From CAZBDU01 sp964490725 (GTDB lineage Bacteria; Spirochaetota; Spirochaetia; SZUA-6; DRHE01), in assembly GCA_964490725.1 (NCBI GenBank), contig CAZBDU010000085.1:1-24337 (forward strand): 24,337 bases of DNA, given 5' to 3'. Made by a program: the position numbers and the translations under genes. Below the pieces are notes generated by a model. It was not told the origin of the DNA, did not search any database, and saw nothing but the letters and a program-made list of their open reading frames with translations. Shown here one piece after another: positions 13,083 to 20,775 of the stretch (positions within the stretch are counted from its first letter, which is position 1; each line of letters opens with the position of its first letter).

Positions 13083-14210
13083 CTAACCGGTGCTGATCCG
13101 GCTGGCGATCAGCTCACAGATGTCGATGACTTTCGGCCGTTCATCGCCCTCGGAGGCTCGCGTGAGAACGGTCTTGCAGTTCTGGCAGCCCGTCACCAGC
13201 AGGTCCACCCCACTGTCCCGCGCGGACTTGAGCCTGTTTGCGGCCACCCGGTAGGAGACCGAGGGGTCGGTCAGCGACATGACGGACCCCGCCCCGCAGC
13301 ATTCCGCCATTTCCCGGCCGTGAAACAGCTCGAGAGGCTCCCCGCCGGAGGCGGCCGCGATGAGACGGCGCGGTGCGTCGAATATCCCCATCCTGCGGCC
13401 CAGCTGGCAGGGATCGTGGTAGGCCACGACCCCATTCCCGGATTGCGCCGCAAGCCTCAGCGTTCCCTCCTGAACCAGCGGCTCCAGGTACTGCGTCACG
13501 TGCAGGATCTGGATCTCCGGCGGAAGGCCAACGCCCCAGGCCGGATAGAGCTCCGCAAGAGTCCTGTAGCAGTGCGGGCAGCTCAGCAGGAGTCTCCTAG
13601 GCTTGAGAGCCCGGATCTTCTCCGCGGTCCCCTCAGCCACCTTCCGGGCATCGGCGGTGTACCCCAGCTCGTACAGGGGGGTGCCGCAGCAGCCTTCCTC
13701 CTCCAGCATGGTCCAGCCGATCCCCAGCACACCCAGCACCTTGTCCAGGGCGCCCAGGATCTGCGGATGAGCCTGCCGTACCGAGCAGCCGGCAAAGTAG
13801 AGCACCTCGGCCCCGGCGGCCCCGGGAGTCGCACTCTCCGCCTTCGGCGTGGGGGCCGGCTCGTCGTAGGGGGACCCCGTGGTGCTTACCCTCTTCGCAA
13901 TAGAGGCCACCCGGGGCGGAGCCGCTCCCTGGGCCACGATTTCCTCCCGGGCGTTTCGCACCACCTCGTCCTCCGCCCAGTGGTAGGCGCAGTCCTGCCG
14001 GCACAGCCCGCACTGGCTGCACTGGTAGAAGCGATCTACGATCACCTCCGACCAGCTCCGCAGCCCGTGATCGATCTGCGACAGCAGAAGCGCGTACCCA
14101 CGGGGCGTGTGAGAATCCAGCTTCGTGGCCAGAAAGGTGGGGCAGGCATGACGGCACATGAAGCAGTGTTTGCAGCTCTCGGTGGTCTCACGTATCTCGC
14201 TGATGCCCAT
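13083..14210 (-). CDS. CCG-domain iron-sulfur oxidoreductase subunit (GlpC/GlcF type)
   Basis: A 375-aa electron-transfer subunit. Two 4Fe-4S ferredoxin motifs lie near the N terminus: C13-C16-C19-C23 (CKHCFMCRHACP) and C64-C67-C70-C74 (CSQCGLCRQDC). Two cysteine-rich CCG domains follow: YFAGCSVRQ with EEEGCCGTPLYELG and SCPHC, then HDPCQLGRR with ECCGAG and GCQNCKTVL. This is the architecture of GlcF, GlpC and LutA/LldE-like proteins that pass electrons from a flavin dehydrogenase to quinone or a heterodisulfide-like acceptor. It starts one base after the stop of the FAD oxidase gene (TAAcATG), so the two are surely translated together and probably form one complex. No membrane helix is seen. 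Confidence 0.9.
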   Translation of the reverse strand: MGISEIRETTESCKHCFMCRHACPTFLATKLDSHTPRGYALLLSQIDHGLRSWSEVIVDRFYQCSQCGLCRQDCAYHWAEDEVVRNAREEIVAQGAAPPRVASIAKRVSTTGSPYDEPAPTPKAESATPGAAGAEVLYFAGCSVRQAHPQILGALDKVLGVLGIGWTMLEEEGCCGTPLYELGYTADARKVAEGTAEKIRALKPRRLLLSCPHCYRTLAELYPAWGVGLPPEIQILHVTQYLEPLVQEGTLRLAAQSGNGVVAYHDPCQLGRRMGIFDAPRRLIAAASGGEPLELFHGREMAECCGAGSVMSLTDPSVSYRVAANRLKSARDSGVDLLVTGCQNCKTVLTRASEGDERPKVIDICELIASRISTG

Positions 14211-14211
14211 G

Positions 14212-15660
14212 TTATGCTCCCAGCCCCAGCTTCCCCGGATTGAGGATGCTGTTCGGGTCCAGCGCTCTCTTGATCGTACGGGCCAGCTCGTAGGACTCGC
14301 CGTACGCCTCCGCCATCAGGCGCCCGTTCTTGATTCCTATGCCATGGTGCTCGTTGACAACGCCGCCGCCCTGAATCGATGCCCCCACCGCCGCATCCAT
14401 GATCTCGTTGAACAGCCTCAAAGCCTGGCGCTTGTCCTGCGGATACTGCTTCAGCAGGAAGGTCGGGTAGAAGCTCGCCCCCCACTCGTACCAGTGGGAA
14501 AAGTGGGCATGAAAAACGGCTCCCCGGTCCCGGAACCCCTCCTCGATGGCCGCCTTCATGCTCCAGTAGATGTTTTCTATGTCCTCGTAGGCAGCGACGG
14601 TGTCCACCACGGCGGTCATCCAGGGATAGGCAATGTAGTCATTCGGCGGGTAGTACGACTTGTAGCGACCGTTCCACCAGTTGAGGCCCGGCTCCTCACC
14701 AAGGTCGCGTGCTCCGGCGGCCATGAGGAGCTCGTGCGCCACTTCCCGCTGGGCGTCCACGACCCGCCCCACCCCGTCGAAGCCGGTCAGCATCACGCAC
14801 CCCTCCGCCTCAACGTTGAACTGCCCCTTCATGATGTGCGCGGAGTCCGTCTGGTCATACAGTCGCAGCAGGCACGGGTCGAGCTGTCCGATCATGATCC
14901 GACGGCCGATCTCGATTCCCGTGGACAGATCGGAAAGCAGATATCCCCGGAACACCCGTTTCTCGGGCAGGTGATGGATCTTGCAGAGCGCCTCGGTCAC
15001 CACGCCCAAGGTGCCCTCCGCTCCGATGAACAGGCGCGAATAGTCCGGACCGGTGGAGTGCAGCCGCACCGGAAGGCTGCGGAAGACACGGCCGGTGGGC
15101 AGCACCACCTCGAGCTGGTGCACCATGTCCACCAGTTTTCCGTACTTCGAGGAAAGGACCCCGGTCCCGTTGGTGGCAATGAACCCTCCCAGGCATGACG
15201 TGTTGAAGGAGGCGGGAAAGTGGTTCATGGTGTAGCCGCGCCTGTTCAGATACTCCTCGAGGTGCTTCTGGATGATTCCGGGCTGCACTCGAACGGTGAG
15301 TGACTTTTCGTTCAGCTCCAGCACCCTGTCCATGCGCTTCATGTCCACGACGATCCCTCCCGTGAGGGGAAGCGCGCCGCCGGCATCGCCGGCTCCGCCG
15401 CCGCGCGGGATGAGGGGCATCCGGTACTGGTTGCAGAACTGAACGATCGTGACCACTTCCTCCGTACAGGAGGGAAACAGAATGGCGAAGGGACGCGGGA
15501 AGCCCAGGTTGCTGAATTTCCAGAAGCGCGTGACCCACCAGACGTCCAGCGACTGCGCTTCGATTTCCGCCTCGTCGGTGACCACGTGCTCCTTGCCTAC
15601 GATTCGCTCCAGCTCGTAGCGCAGCAGCTCGGCCGTCAGATCGCTGTGCCCTGCCTCCAT
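14212..15660 (-). CDS. FAD-linked oxidase of the GlcD/alkyl-DHAP synthase family
   Basis: A 482-aa flavoprotein of the vanillyl-alcohol-oxidase fold. The FAD pyrophosphate loop is PLIPRGGGAGDAGG (83-94); NTSCLGGFIATNGTG and RLFIGAEGTLGVVTEA are the other FAD-domain signatures. The C terminus ends LDPNSILNPGKLG, as in GlcD. HFSHWYEWGASFYPTFL and the histidine motif NEHHGIG resemble alkyl-dihydroxyacetone-phosphate synthase more than GlcD, so a 2-hydroxy acid or a phosphorylated polyol is a plausible electron donor, but this is open. The ATG at 15660 has GAGAAG at 6-bp spacing. It is first gene of a two-gene operon with the CCG subunit, and its promoter carries operator B. Confidence 0.88.
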   Translation of the reverse strand: MEAGHSDLTAELLRYELERIVGKEHVVTDEAEIEAQSLDVWWVTRFWKFSNLGFPRPFAILFPSCTEEVVTIVQFCNQYRMPLIPRGGGAGDAGGALPLTGGIVVDMKRMDRVLELNEKSLTVRVQPGIIQKHLEEYLNRRGYTMNHFPASFNTSCLGGFIATNGTGVLSSKYGKLVDMVHQLEVVLPTGRVFRSLPVRLHSTGPDYSRLFIGAEGTLGVVTEALCKIHHLPEKRVFRGYLLSDLSTGIEIGRRIMIGQLDPCLLRLYDQTDSAHIMKGQFNVEAEGCVMLTGFDGVGRVVDAQREVAHELLMAAGARDLGEEPGLNWWNGRYKSYYPPNDYIAYPWMTAVVDTVAAYEDIENIYWSMKAAIEEGFRDRGAVFHAHFSHWYEWGASFYPTFLLKQYPQDKRQALRLFNEIMDAAVGASIQGGGVVNEHHGIGIKNGRLMAEAYGESYELARTIKRALDPNSILNPGKLGLGA

Positions 15661-15687
15661 GTTGCACTTCTCACACTATTGGTCTGG

Positions 15688-15713
15688 TTTACACGAGTAG
15701 CTACTCGTGTAAA
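15688..15713. promoter_or_regulatory. Operator region B: perfect 26-bp palindrome made of two 12-bp sites
   Basis: The 12-mers TTACACGAGTAG (15689-15700) and CTACTCGTGTAA (15701-15712) abut and, with one more T/A pair, form a perfect 26-bp palindrome. It begins 4 bp downstream of the -10 box of the FAD-oxidase promoter, covering the predicted start point, so a bound protein would repress. Confidence 0.8.
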
Positions 15714-15716
15714 GGC

Positions 15717-15745
15717 ATTCTATCCGGCCGGCGCTGCGCTGTCAA
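15717..15745 (-). promoter_or_regulatory. Promoter of the FAD oxidase/CCG operon
   Basis: On the minus strand TTGACA (15745-15740), 17-bp spacer, TAGAAT (15722-15717). The -35 box is a full consensus match and the -10 matches at five of six. The predicted start lies at the edge of operator B, giving a leader of roughly 50 nt. Confidence 0.75.
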
Positions 15746-15757
15746 TAGCCGCAGACG

Positions 15758-15780
15758 AAAAAAGGAGCGCTTTTCTGCGC
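15758..15780 (-). terminator. Probable terminator after UroD-like gene 1
   Basis: On the minus strand a short GCGC-AGAAAA-GCGC stem (15780-15767) is followed by TCC and six T (15763-15758). The stem is only 4 bp, but it stands 18 bp after the stop codon and right before the next promoter. Confidence 0.4.
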
Positions 15781-15798
15781 AGGTGGCGCCGAAACGGC

Positions 15799-16869
15799 TC
15801 AGATCCGTATGGGATATTCGCCGCAGGCTCTGGCGGTCTGGTAGAAGGCGGTGATGTTCTCCACCGGGGTGTCTGTCTGCAGGTTGTGCGCCGGAGCGAT
15901 GATGAATCCCCCGCCCGGGGCGACCGTCCGCAGCCGGAGCTTCACCTCCTCGGACACCTCCGCGGCAGTCCCGAAGGGAAGGACCCGCTGCTCGTCCACG
16001 GTGCCCCAGAGAGTCAGATGACGGCCGAACTTTGTCTTGACCGCCGCCGGATCCATGGAGCGGGGTTGAACGGGATTGAGAATGTCCAGGCCGATCTCCA
16101 CGAAGTCTCCGATAATCGGGAGGATATGACCGCATGAGTGGTGCGCGATTCTGAGCCTGGGATTCACCCTCTTCACCGCGGAGTACAGTCTTGCGTAGCG
16201 CGGTTTGAAGAACTCCCGGAACATGGCCGGGGAAATCAGCATGGTGGACTGAGAGCCAAAATCGTCACCGACGTAGAGGATATCCACCCCCAGGGCCGCC
16301 AGCCGACTCCCCGCTTCCAGCGCCCATTCCAGCAGCCTGTCCAGGTAAGCATGGAAGAAATCCTTGTTGGCGCACATGTCGAGCATCACCCGCTCCATGC
16401 CCCTCAGATACCAGGCGAGCTCGAAGAGGGTGCAGACGATGCTGCCCACGATGCAGTACCGGTCTCCGTAGCGCTGTACGAGCCCGGCGCACCCTGCGTA
16501 CCGGTCTCCGGCGCTGAAATCGGGAAGCGTAATCTCCGCCGGATCCCTACAGTCGGCCAGGGGATGACGGCAGATTTCCGTGTAGCGGCTGCCCGCGGAG
16601 TTCGCAATCCACCTCCAGCGGATCCCCCACTCGTCTTCGTATTCGGCCTCCTCGCGCAGATGATACCCTGTGACGGGACCTACCTGAAAGGTGAGCAGGT
16701 CATGATGCAGGGTCTCCGCCAGCACCGGCTCCTCCCACCGCTCCTCCCCGAGCCCCAGGCGCCCGAGGGCCCGCCGCCGGGCCTCCGGCGTGTACTCCAC
16801 GTACACCGGGACCCGATCAGGCTCCTCGTGGCTCAGCGCCGTCAATACTCGTTCTCTCGGGCTCATCAT
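15799..16869 (-). CDS. Uroporphyrinogen-decarboxylase-like protein 1 (H-x-C type)
   Basis: A 356-aa protein of the UroD/MtaA/CmuA superfamily, whose members decarboxylate uroporphyrinogen or transfer methyl groups to cobamide or thiol cofactors. It is not HemE: the N-terminal substrate arginines of true UroD are not recognisable. The core AHHSCGHILPIIGDFVEIGL (242-261) supplies H244-x-C246, the pair that binds zinc in MtaA-type methyltransferases, and GGFIIAPAHNLQTDTP (320-335) places H328 where MtaA has its third ligand, a cysteine. A zinc site H/C/H is therefore predicted. It follows UroD-like gene 2 by 12 bp in one operon. No corrinoid protein gene is in the window, so methyl transfer cannot be assumed. 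The reaction is unknown. Confidence 0.85.
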   Translation of the reverse strand: MMSPRERVLTALSHEEPDRVPVYVEYTPEARRRALGRLGLGEERWEEPVLAETLHHDLLTFQVGPVTGYHLREEAEYEDEWGIRWRWIANSAGSRYTEICRHPLADCRDPAEITLPDFSAGDRYAGCAGLVQRYGDRYCIVGSIVCTLFELAWYLRGMERVMLDMCANKDFFHAYLDRLLEWALEAGSRLAALGVDILYVGDDFGSQSTMLISPAMFREFFKPRYARLYSAVKRVNPRLRIAHHSCGHILPIIGDFVEIGLDILNPVQPRSMDPAAVKTKFGRHLTLWGTVDEQRVLPFGTAAEVSEEVKLRLRTVAPGGGFIIAPAHNLQTDTPVENITAFYQTARACGEYPIRI

Positions 16870-16881
16870 TGCCGTACCGCC

Positions 16882-17988
16882 TCACACTCTCAGTGCACGC
16901 ACCCGTTCCAGGTACCACCGGTAGTCCTCGAGGCTCACCCCGGGGGTGACATGATGGTCCGTGGCAATGATGTAGCCGCCCTCTTTCATGAGCGGGAGCA
17001 GGCGTTGGATCTCGGAGTCCACGGCGGCTCTGCCGCGTTCCAGAGAGAGCTTGTCGAAATTGCCCATCAGGCGCAGCGCTCTGCCGTATCGCTTCCTGTA
17101 GGCCGCAGCGTCTCCCTTGAACGGACCCACTTCCAGGGGAAACAGGACGTTCACCCCCGCCTCCAGCCAGTGGCCGGCCAGTGCGCTGAGGTCTCCATCC
17201 GAGTCAACGCTGTAGAGACCCACTCCGTACTCCTCCAGCTTGGCGCGGATACGCAGGTACCCCGGGGCGACACAGCGCACGAACATGTCGGGACCGATCA
17301 GGGGCCCGGCGCGCCCGCAGATGTCTTCCCAGCTGTGGGCAAGATCCACCCGGACCCGCGGCAGGATCTGATCCATCAGCCAGCAGGTCAGCTCCGCGAT
17401 GGTGCTCACCATGTCCGCGAAGACCTCACGATCGTCGTGCATCAGGTACGCCATGTTCTCCACGCCCATCCAGTTGCGGATCCAGCCCACGAGCGAGCCG
17501 GCAGGAAAGCAAATGGGAAGCCCCGAGCGCGCCTTGGCCTTCAACCTCTCGTCGATGTCGGGGGCGATCCGGCGGGCATCCGGCTGGAGGCGTCGCTTGT
17601 ATTCGTCCCAGTCCTTCGCCGCCTGCAGGGAGTGCTCAAGGCAGTGCGGAATGCCGCTCCGGCCCTTCCATTCCTTCTTGACCACCCCGTCGGTTCCTTT
17701 CACGATCCGGTATTCGGAGGTCTCCTCCCGGATCTCCGTCTGGAACGGCGGAAACAGGCCGATGTCGATGTCGTCTGCGGCCGAGCCGACCCCCAGCCAG
17801 CTGTCTCCCTCGATTAGCGACGCCCACAGCGGCACAGCCTGCAGGTGGCGGCAAACGTCGGCGCCGGCGGGCAGCCCCTCGGCCCGCCAGCGCTCCCGGG
17901 TCTCGGGCCACTCGCCCCAGTGGATCACCGGCATGCGGTCGAAATCGCCGTAGGACATGATCTGCCGAAAAAGGGTTCGATAGTCCAT
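16882..17988 (-). CDS. Uroporphyrinogen-decarboxylase-like protein 2 (D-x-D type)
   Basis: A 368-aa second member of the UroD superfamily, only distantly similar to its neighbour. The segment equivalent to the zinc-binding H-x-C is SVDSDGDLSALAGHWLEAGV (260-279), giving D262-x-D264, and the third position lies in IIATDHHVTPGVSLEDY with H345. So the same three places in the fold carry D/D/H instead of H/C/H. The ATG at 17988 follows a leader of about 27 nt made mostly of operator C; no Shine-Dalgarno is visible. It is first gene of the operon with UroD-like gene 1 and is divergent from the FGGY kinase. Function unknown; a lyase, epimerase-like or methyl-transfer step in sugar breakdown is possible. 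Confidence 0.83.
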   Translation of the reverse strand: MDYRTLFRQIMSYGDFDRMPVIHWGEWPETRERWRAEGLPAGADVCRHLQAVPLWASLIEGDSWLGVGSAADDIDIGLFPPFQTEIREETSEYRIVKGTDGVVKKEWKGRSGIPHCLEHSLQAAKDWDEYKRRLQPDARRIAPDIDERLKAKARSGLPICFPAGSLVGWIRNWMGVENMAYLMHDDREVFADMVSTIAELTCWLMDQILPRVRVDLAHSWEDICGRAGPLIGPDMFVRCVAPGYLRIRAKLEEYGVGLYSVDSDGDLSALAGHWLEAGVNVLFPLEVGPFKGDAAAYRKRYGRALRLMGNFDKLSLERGRAAVDSEIQRLLPLMKEGGYIIATDHHVTPGVSLEDYRWYLERVRALRV

Positions 17989-17992
17989 CGAT

Positions 17993-18020
17993 TTGACACG
18001 TGTAGCTACTCGAGTATACT
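17993..18020 (+). promoter_or_regulatory. Promoter of the FGGY kinase gene
   Basis: TTGACA (17993-17998), 16-bp spacer, TATACT (18015-18020) on the plus strand. Operator C fills the spacer and overlaps both boxes, so bound regulator would exclude RNA polymerase. The leader to the GTG start is about 107 nt. Confidence 0.75.
17994..18017. promoter_or_regulatory. Operator region C: two tandem 12-bp sites shared by divergent promoters
   Basis: TGACACGTGTAG (17994-18005) abuts CTACTCGAGTAT (18006-18017). It lies within the spacer of the plus-strand kinase promoter and 4 bp downstream of the minus-strand -10 box of the UroD-like operon, so one bound complex would shut both. Confidence 0.8.
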
Positions 18021-18021
18021 T

Positions 18022-18050
18022 ACTTTATGACCTGTTCGCGTGTGTGTCAA
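18022..18050 (-). promoter_or_regulatory. Promoter of the UroD-like operon
   Basis: On the minus strand TTGACA (18050-18045), 17-bp spacer, TAAAGT (18027-18022). The gap to the operator is 4 bp, the same as at the FAD-oxidase promoter. Confidence 0.65.
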
Positions 18051-18065
18051 TGGCGCAAGGCCTCC

Positions 18066-18093
18066 CTGCCCGATACAATAGGAAACCGGGCAG
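18066..18093 (+). other. Stem-loop in the kinase mRNA leader
   Basis: CTGCCCG (18066-18072) and CGGGCAG (18087-18093) form a 7-bp perfect stem with a 14-nt loop, about 40 nt before the GTG start. No T-run or known riboswitch core follows. Possible stabilising or attenuating element. Confidence 0.3.
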
Positions 18094-18133
18094 ATGAACG
18101 TGAACGGCCGCGGGTGCGAATCGGGGTGAGGGC

Positions 18134-19639
18134 GTGAACCGTCTCCTGCTGGGCATCGACATCGGCAGCAGCAGCTGCAAAGCGTGTGTCGTGGAGGAAA
18201 CGGGTGCGTTCGTCGCTTCCGCCTCCTGCGAGTCCCGGCCGATCTCTCCCCGTCCCGGCTGGCTGGAACAGGACCCTGAACAGTGGTTTCAGGCCGCGCT
18301 GGCCTGCCTCGACACGCTCCGGGAAGGGGAGAGCGTCGATCTGCGACGCCTTGCCGCCGTGGCTACCACCGGCCAGATGAAAGGAATCACCTTCATTGGC
18401 GCGGACGGAAGAGCGGTCCGCAACTCGATCCTCTGGAACGATCTGCGCAGCCAGGAGGAGGTCGTCGAGCTGAGGCGCGAGTACGGCGATCTGCTGGAGC
18501 GGCTTTCCTTCAATCCTTTCAACAACACGGCGACGCTTGCCAAGGCCCTCTGGCTGCAGCGTCATGAACCGGAAAGCTGGCGGCGCACGCGCAGAATCAT
18601 CTTCCCCAAGGACTATCTCAGCTACCGCCTGGGGGGATCTCTGCACACGGACCTGACCGAGGCCTCCGCGGTCTGCCTGTTCGACTGCCGGTCCCAGCGC
18701 TGGTGGCCCGAAGAGTGCACAGTGAAGCTGTTCCCGAGCAGGGAAAAGCTGCCGGAGATCGTTCCTTCCACCCAGGTGGTAGGGCAGCTTGCTGCCGGGA
18801 TGGCCGAACGAACGGGCATTCCCGCCGGCACGCCGGTGGTGGCCGGAGGGAGCGACGCCACGGTGGAGTCCATCTCCATCGGCCTGACCTCGGAAGAGCA
18901 GTGCAAGATCCGCCTGGGAACCGCCGGCGCGCTGGTCACCATTACCCGCGACCTGGCAGCAGTGACCAGGGGCAAGTACTACCTCTGGTCCTACCTGTAC
19001 CCGGGCCGGTGGATGCTGGACAACAACACCCGCGCCTGCGCCCACTCCACCGCCTGGTTTCGAGACACTTTCCTTGCCGATGAGGCGGATTCCGACTGCG
19101 CCTACCGCCGCATCATGGAAGAGGCCTCGGCAGCGCCGTTGGGGTCGGACGGTCTGTTCTTCCATCCCTACCTGCAGGGCGAGGATTCACCCTATTGGGA
19201 CCCGGCCCTGAAGGGCAGCTTCTTCGGCCTGCGGGCAAGTCACAACCGCGGCCACTTTGCCCGGGCTGTGTACGAGGGTACGGCATTCGCGCTGCGAGAC
19301 GCCCGCACGGCATTCGGCCCCCTCACGGAACGATTTCGGCAGTACGTTCTGGTAGGCGGCGGCACCCGCAACCCGGTGTGGGTGCAGATCATCGCCGACG
19401 TGCTGGGCATCGAAGCCGGAATACCCGAGCATTCCGGGGCCTCGTTCGGCGCCGCCATGCTGGCCGGCGTCGGCATCGGCGTATTCCGCGATCTGGACGA
19501 AGCCATACGCCGGTGCGTACGCGTCACGCGTACGGTGCGCGCAGACCCGGCTCACCACCTTCGCTACGGCGAGCTCTTCGAGCGCTACCGGCGCATGAAG
19601 ACGATCTTCGACCCCGCCTACGCGGCCGGGGAGCCCTAG
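18134..19639 (+). CDS. FGGY-family carbohydrate kinase (xylulokinase-like)
   Basis: A 501-aa ATP-dependent sugar or polyol kinase. Features: N-terminal phosphate-binding GIDIGSSSCKACVV (7-20), TTGQMKG (78-84) as in XylB, sugar-binding WNDLRS with W101 and D103, catalytic base D241 in VVAGGSDATVESI, and adenosine-binding FVLGGG-like VLVGGGTRNPVW in the C-terminal half. Length is as usual for the family. The GTG at 18134 has GGGGTGAGGG upstream. It is the only plus-strand gene of the cluster and is divergent from the UroD-like operon. The substrate is probably a ketose or polyol made by the dehydrogenases nearby; D-xylulose is possible, but no xylose isomerase is next to it. It ends convergently with the GldA-like gene, 29 bp away. 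Confidence 0.88.
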   Translation: MNRLLLGIDIGSSSCKACVVEETGAFVASASCESRPISPRPGWLEQDPEQWFQAALACLDTLREGESVDLRRLAAVATTGQMKGITFIGADGRAVRNSILWNDLRSQEEVVELRREYGDLLERLSFNPFNNTATLAKALWLQRHEPESWRRTRRIIFPKDYLSYRLGGSLHTDLTEASAVCLFDCRSQRWWPEECTVKLFPSREKLPEIVPSTQVVGQLAAGMAERTGIPAGTPVVAGGSDATVESISIGLTSEEQCKIRLGTAGALVTITRDLAAVTRGKYYLWSYLYPGRWMLDNNTRACAHSTAWFRDTFLADEADSDCAYRRIMEEASAAPLGSDGLFFHPYLQGEDSPYWDPALKGSFFGLRASHNRGHFARAVYEGTAFALRDARTAFGPLTERFRQYVLVGGGTRNPVWVQIIADVLGIEAGIPEHSGASFGAAMLAGVGIGVFRDLDEAIRRCVRVTRTVRADPAHHLRYGELFERYRRMKTIFDPAYAAGEP

Positions 19640-19668
19640 GACCGCGGGAGCGCCGGCGCCAGAGGCGG

Positions 19669-20745
19669 CTACGCCCTCTCCAGAGCCTGGATCGTCTCTG
19701 CGATCCGCTCTGCCGCGAAGTGAATGCGGTGTTTCTGCCACCGCTGGTGGACTGCCCTCGCTATCTCGGCGATCGCATCCGCCTTCCCCGCCTCTTCCCC
19801 CAGCGTGGATATGCGCCGCGGCAGCCCGATCTCCTCATAGAACGGCAGGAGGGCGGCGAGCTCCTTCTCCTCCTCGCAGAGTGTCAGATGCAGCAGCAGC
19901 CCGAAAGCCACCTGCTCTCCATGGAGGGACCGGCCGCAGCGGCCCGAGTTGAACAGCACGTTGGCGACGCTGTGCGCGCCCGCCAGGCCGCCGTTCTCCC
20001 ACACCAGGGCGCTCAACAGGACGCAGGCAGTGGTCACCTCCTCCAGCGCGGGCCCTGCAAGCCTGCGTTCCACCTCCCGCCTGGCCTTTGCAGCTTTCTC
20101 GAGCAGCGTCCCGTGCAGGCTGTCCGCCATGGTGTCGAGGAAGAAGGGCCTCCTCCCTCCGAAAGAGTTGTTCTCTCCCAGCCGGACGGCGGTCAGCATC
20201 TCGTGTCTCTTGGAGATCGCATCACCGATGCCGGACACAAACAGGCGCACCGGGGCCCTGGCTATGACCTCCGTGTCCACCAGGACCAGATCAGGGGCAC
20301 CGCCGTAGCTCTCCGCGCTGATGTGCCCGCCGTCGTCCAGGCCGACGGCTGCGTGGCTCGGCGCGGCATCGGTTGAGATAGCGGTAGCCGCCACGAGATT
20401 CCGCGCTCCCGTCCTGTTCGCCAGCATCTTCGACAGGTCGATGGCCTTGCCGCTTCCCAGCCCGATGAACAGGCCCGGCTCATGCCGGCCGCGGAGCTCC
20501 CCGGCGAGACGGTCGACGTGCTTCCTCGACAGGTTGCCGTCGAACTCGTGCACCACGTATCGGACCCCGTGCGCCTCCAGGGAGGATGCGACAGTCTCCA
20601 GAAGGAAGCGGACACCCGGGTCCAGGACGATGCAGGCCCTGGCGCCGGAGCACAGCGACGCGGCGTGCTGGCCTACGGTTTCCAGCACTCCCGGACCCTG
20701 GACGAACTTCTTAACCGACTGATAGACCACCGGCGTGGGGCTCAT
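19669..20745 (-). CDS. GldA-like metal-dependent polyol dehydrogenase (glycerol/G1P dehydrogenase family)
   Basis: A 358-aa NAD(P)-dependent alcohol dehydrogenase of the glycerol dehydrogenase/glycerol-1-phosphate dehydrogenase group. The dinucleotide-binding turn is FIGLGSGKAIDLSKML (93-108), the ATAISTDAAPSHAAV stretch (120-134) matches the family's T-x-x-S-T-D-A motif, and the metal ligands are D175 (SGIGDAISKR), H258 (AGAHSVAN) and H275 (LHGEQVAFG), all present. Glycerol dehydrogenase oxidises vicinal diols to hydroxyketones, while the G1P branch acts on dihydroxyacetone phosphate; the sequence does not decide between them. The ATG 20745 has GAGGAAGG upstream, 30 bp after the Gfo/Idh stop, so it is second gene in that operon. 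A supplier of the ketose for the adjacent kinase is a reasonable guess. Confidence 0.85.
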   Translation of the reverse strand: MSPTPVVYQSVKKFVQGPGVLETVGQHAASLCSGARACIVLDPGVRFLLETVASSLEAHGVRYVVHEFDGNLSRKHVDRLAGELRGRHEPGLFIGLGSGKAIDLSKMLANRTGARNLVAATAISTDAAPSHAAVGLDDGGHISAESYGGAPDLVLVDTEVIARAPVRLFVSGIGDAISKRHEMLTAVRLGENNSFGGRRPFFLDTMADSLHGTLLEKAAKARREVERRLAGPALEEVTTACVLLSALVWENGGLAGAHSVANVLFNSGRCGRSLHGEQVAFGLLLHLTLCEEEKELAALLPFYEEIGLPRRISTLGEEAGKADAIAEIARAVHQRWQKHRIHFAAERIAETIQALERA

Positions 20746-20775
20746 TTTCAGGCCTTCCTCACTGCTCGTACGCTT

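Noticed and set aside
16138..17817. A 559-codon plus-strand open frame opposite the UroD-like genes.
   Set aside because: Shadow of the two minus-strand genes, which have family motifs and a promoter.
15799..17988. Assigning either UroD-like gene as hemE.
   Set aside because: The haem-enzyme N-terminal motif is not recognisable, two divergent copies sit in a sugar regulon, and no other haem gene is near.
18094..18129. An 11-aa frame in the kinase mRNA leader as a leader peptide.
   Set aside because: It has no good ribosome-binding site and no coupling to the GTG start; too short to support.
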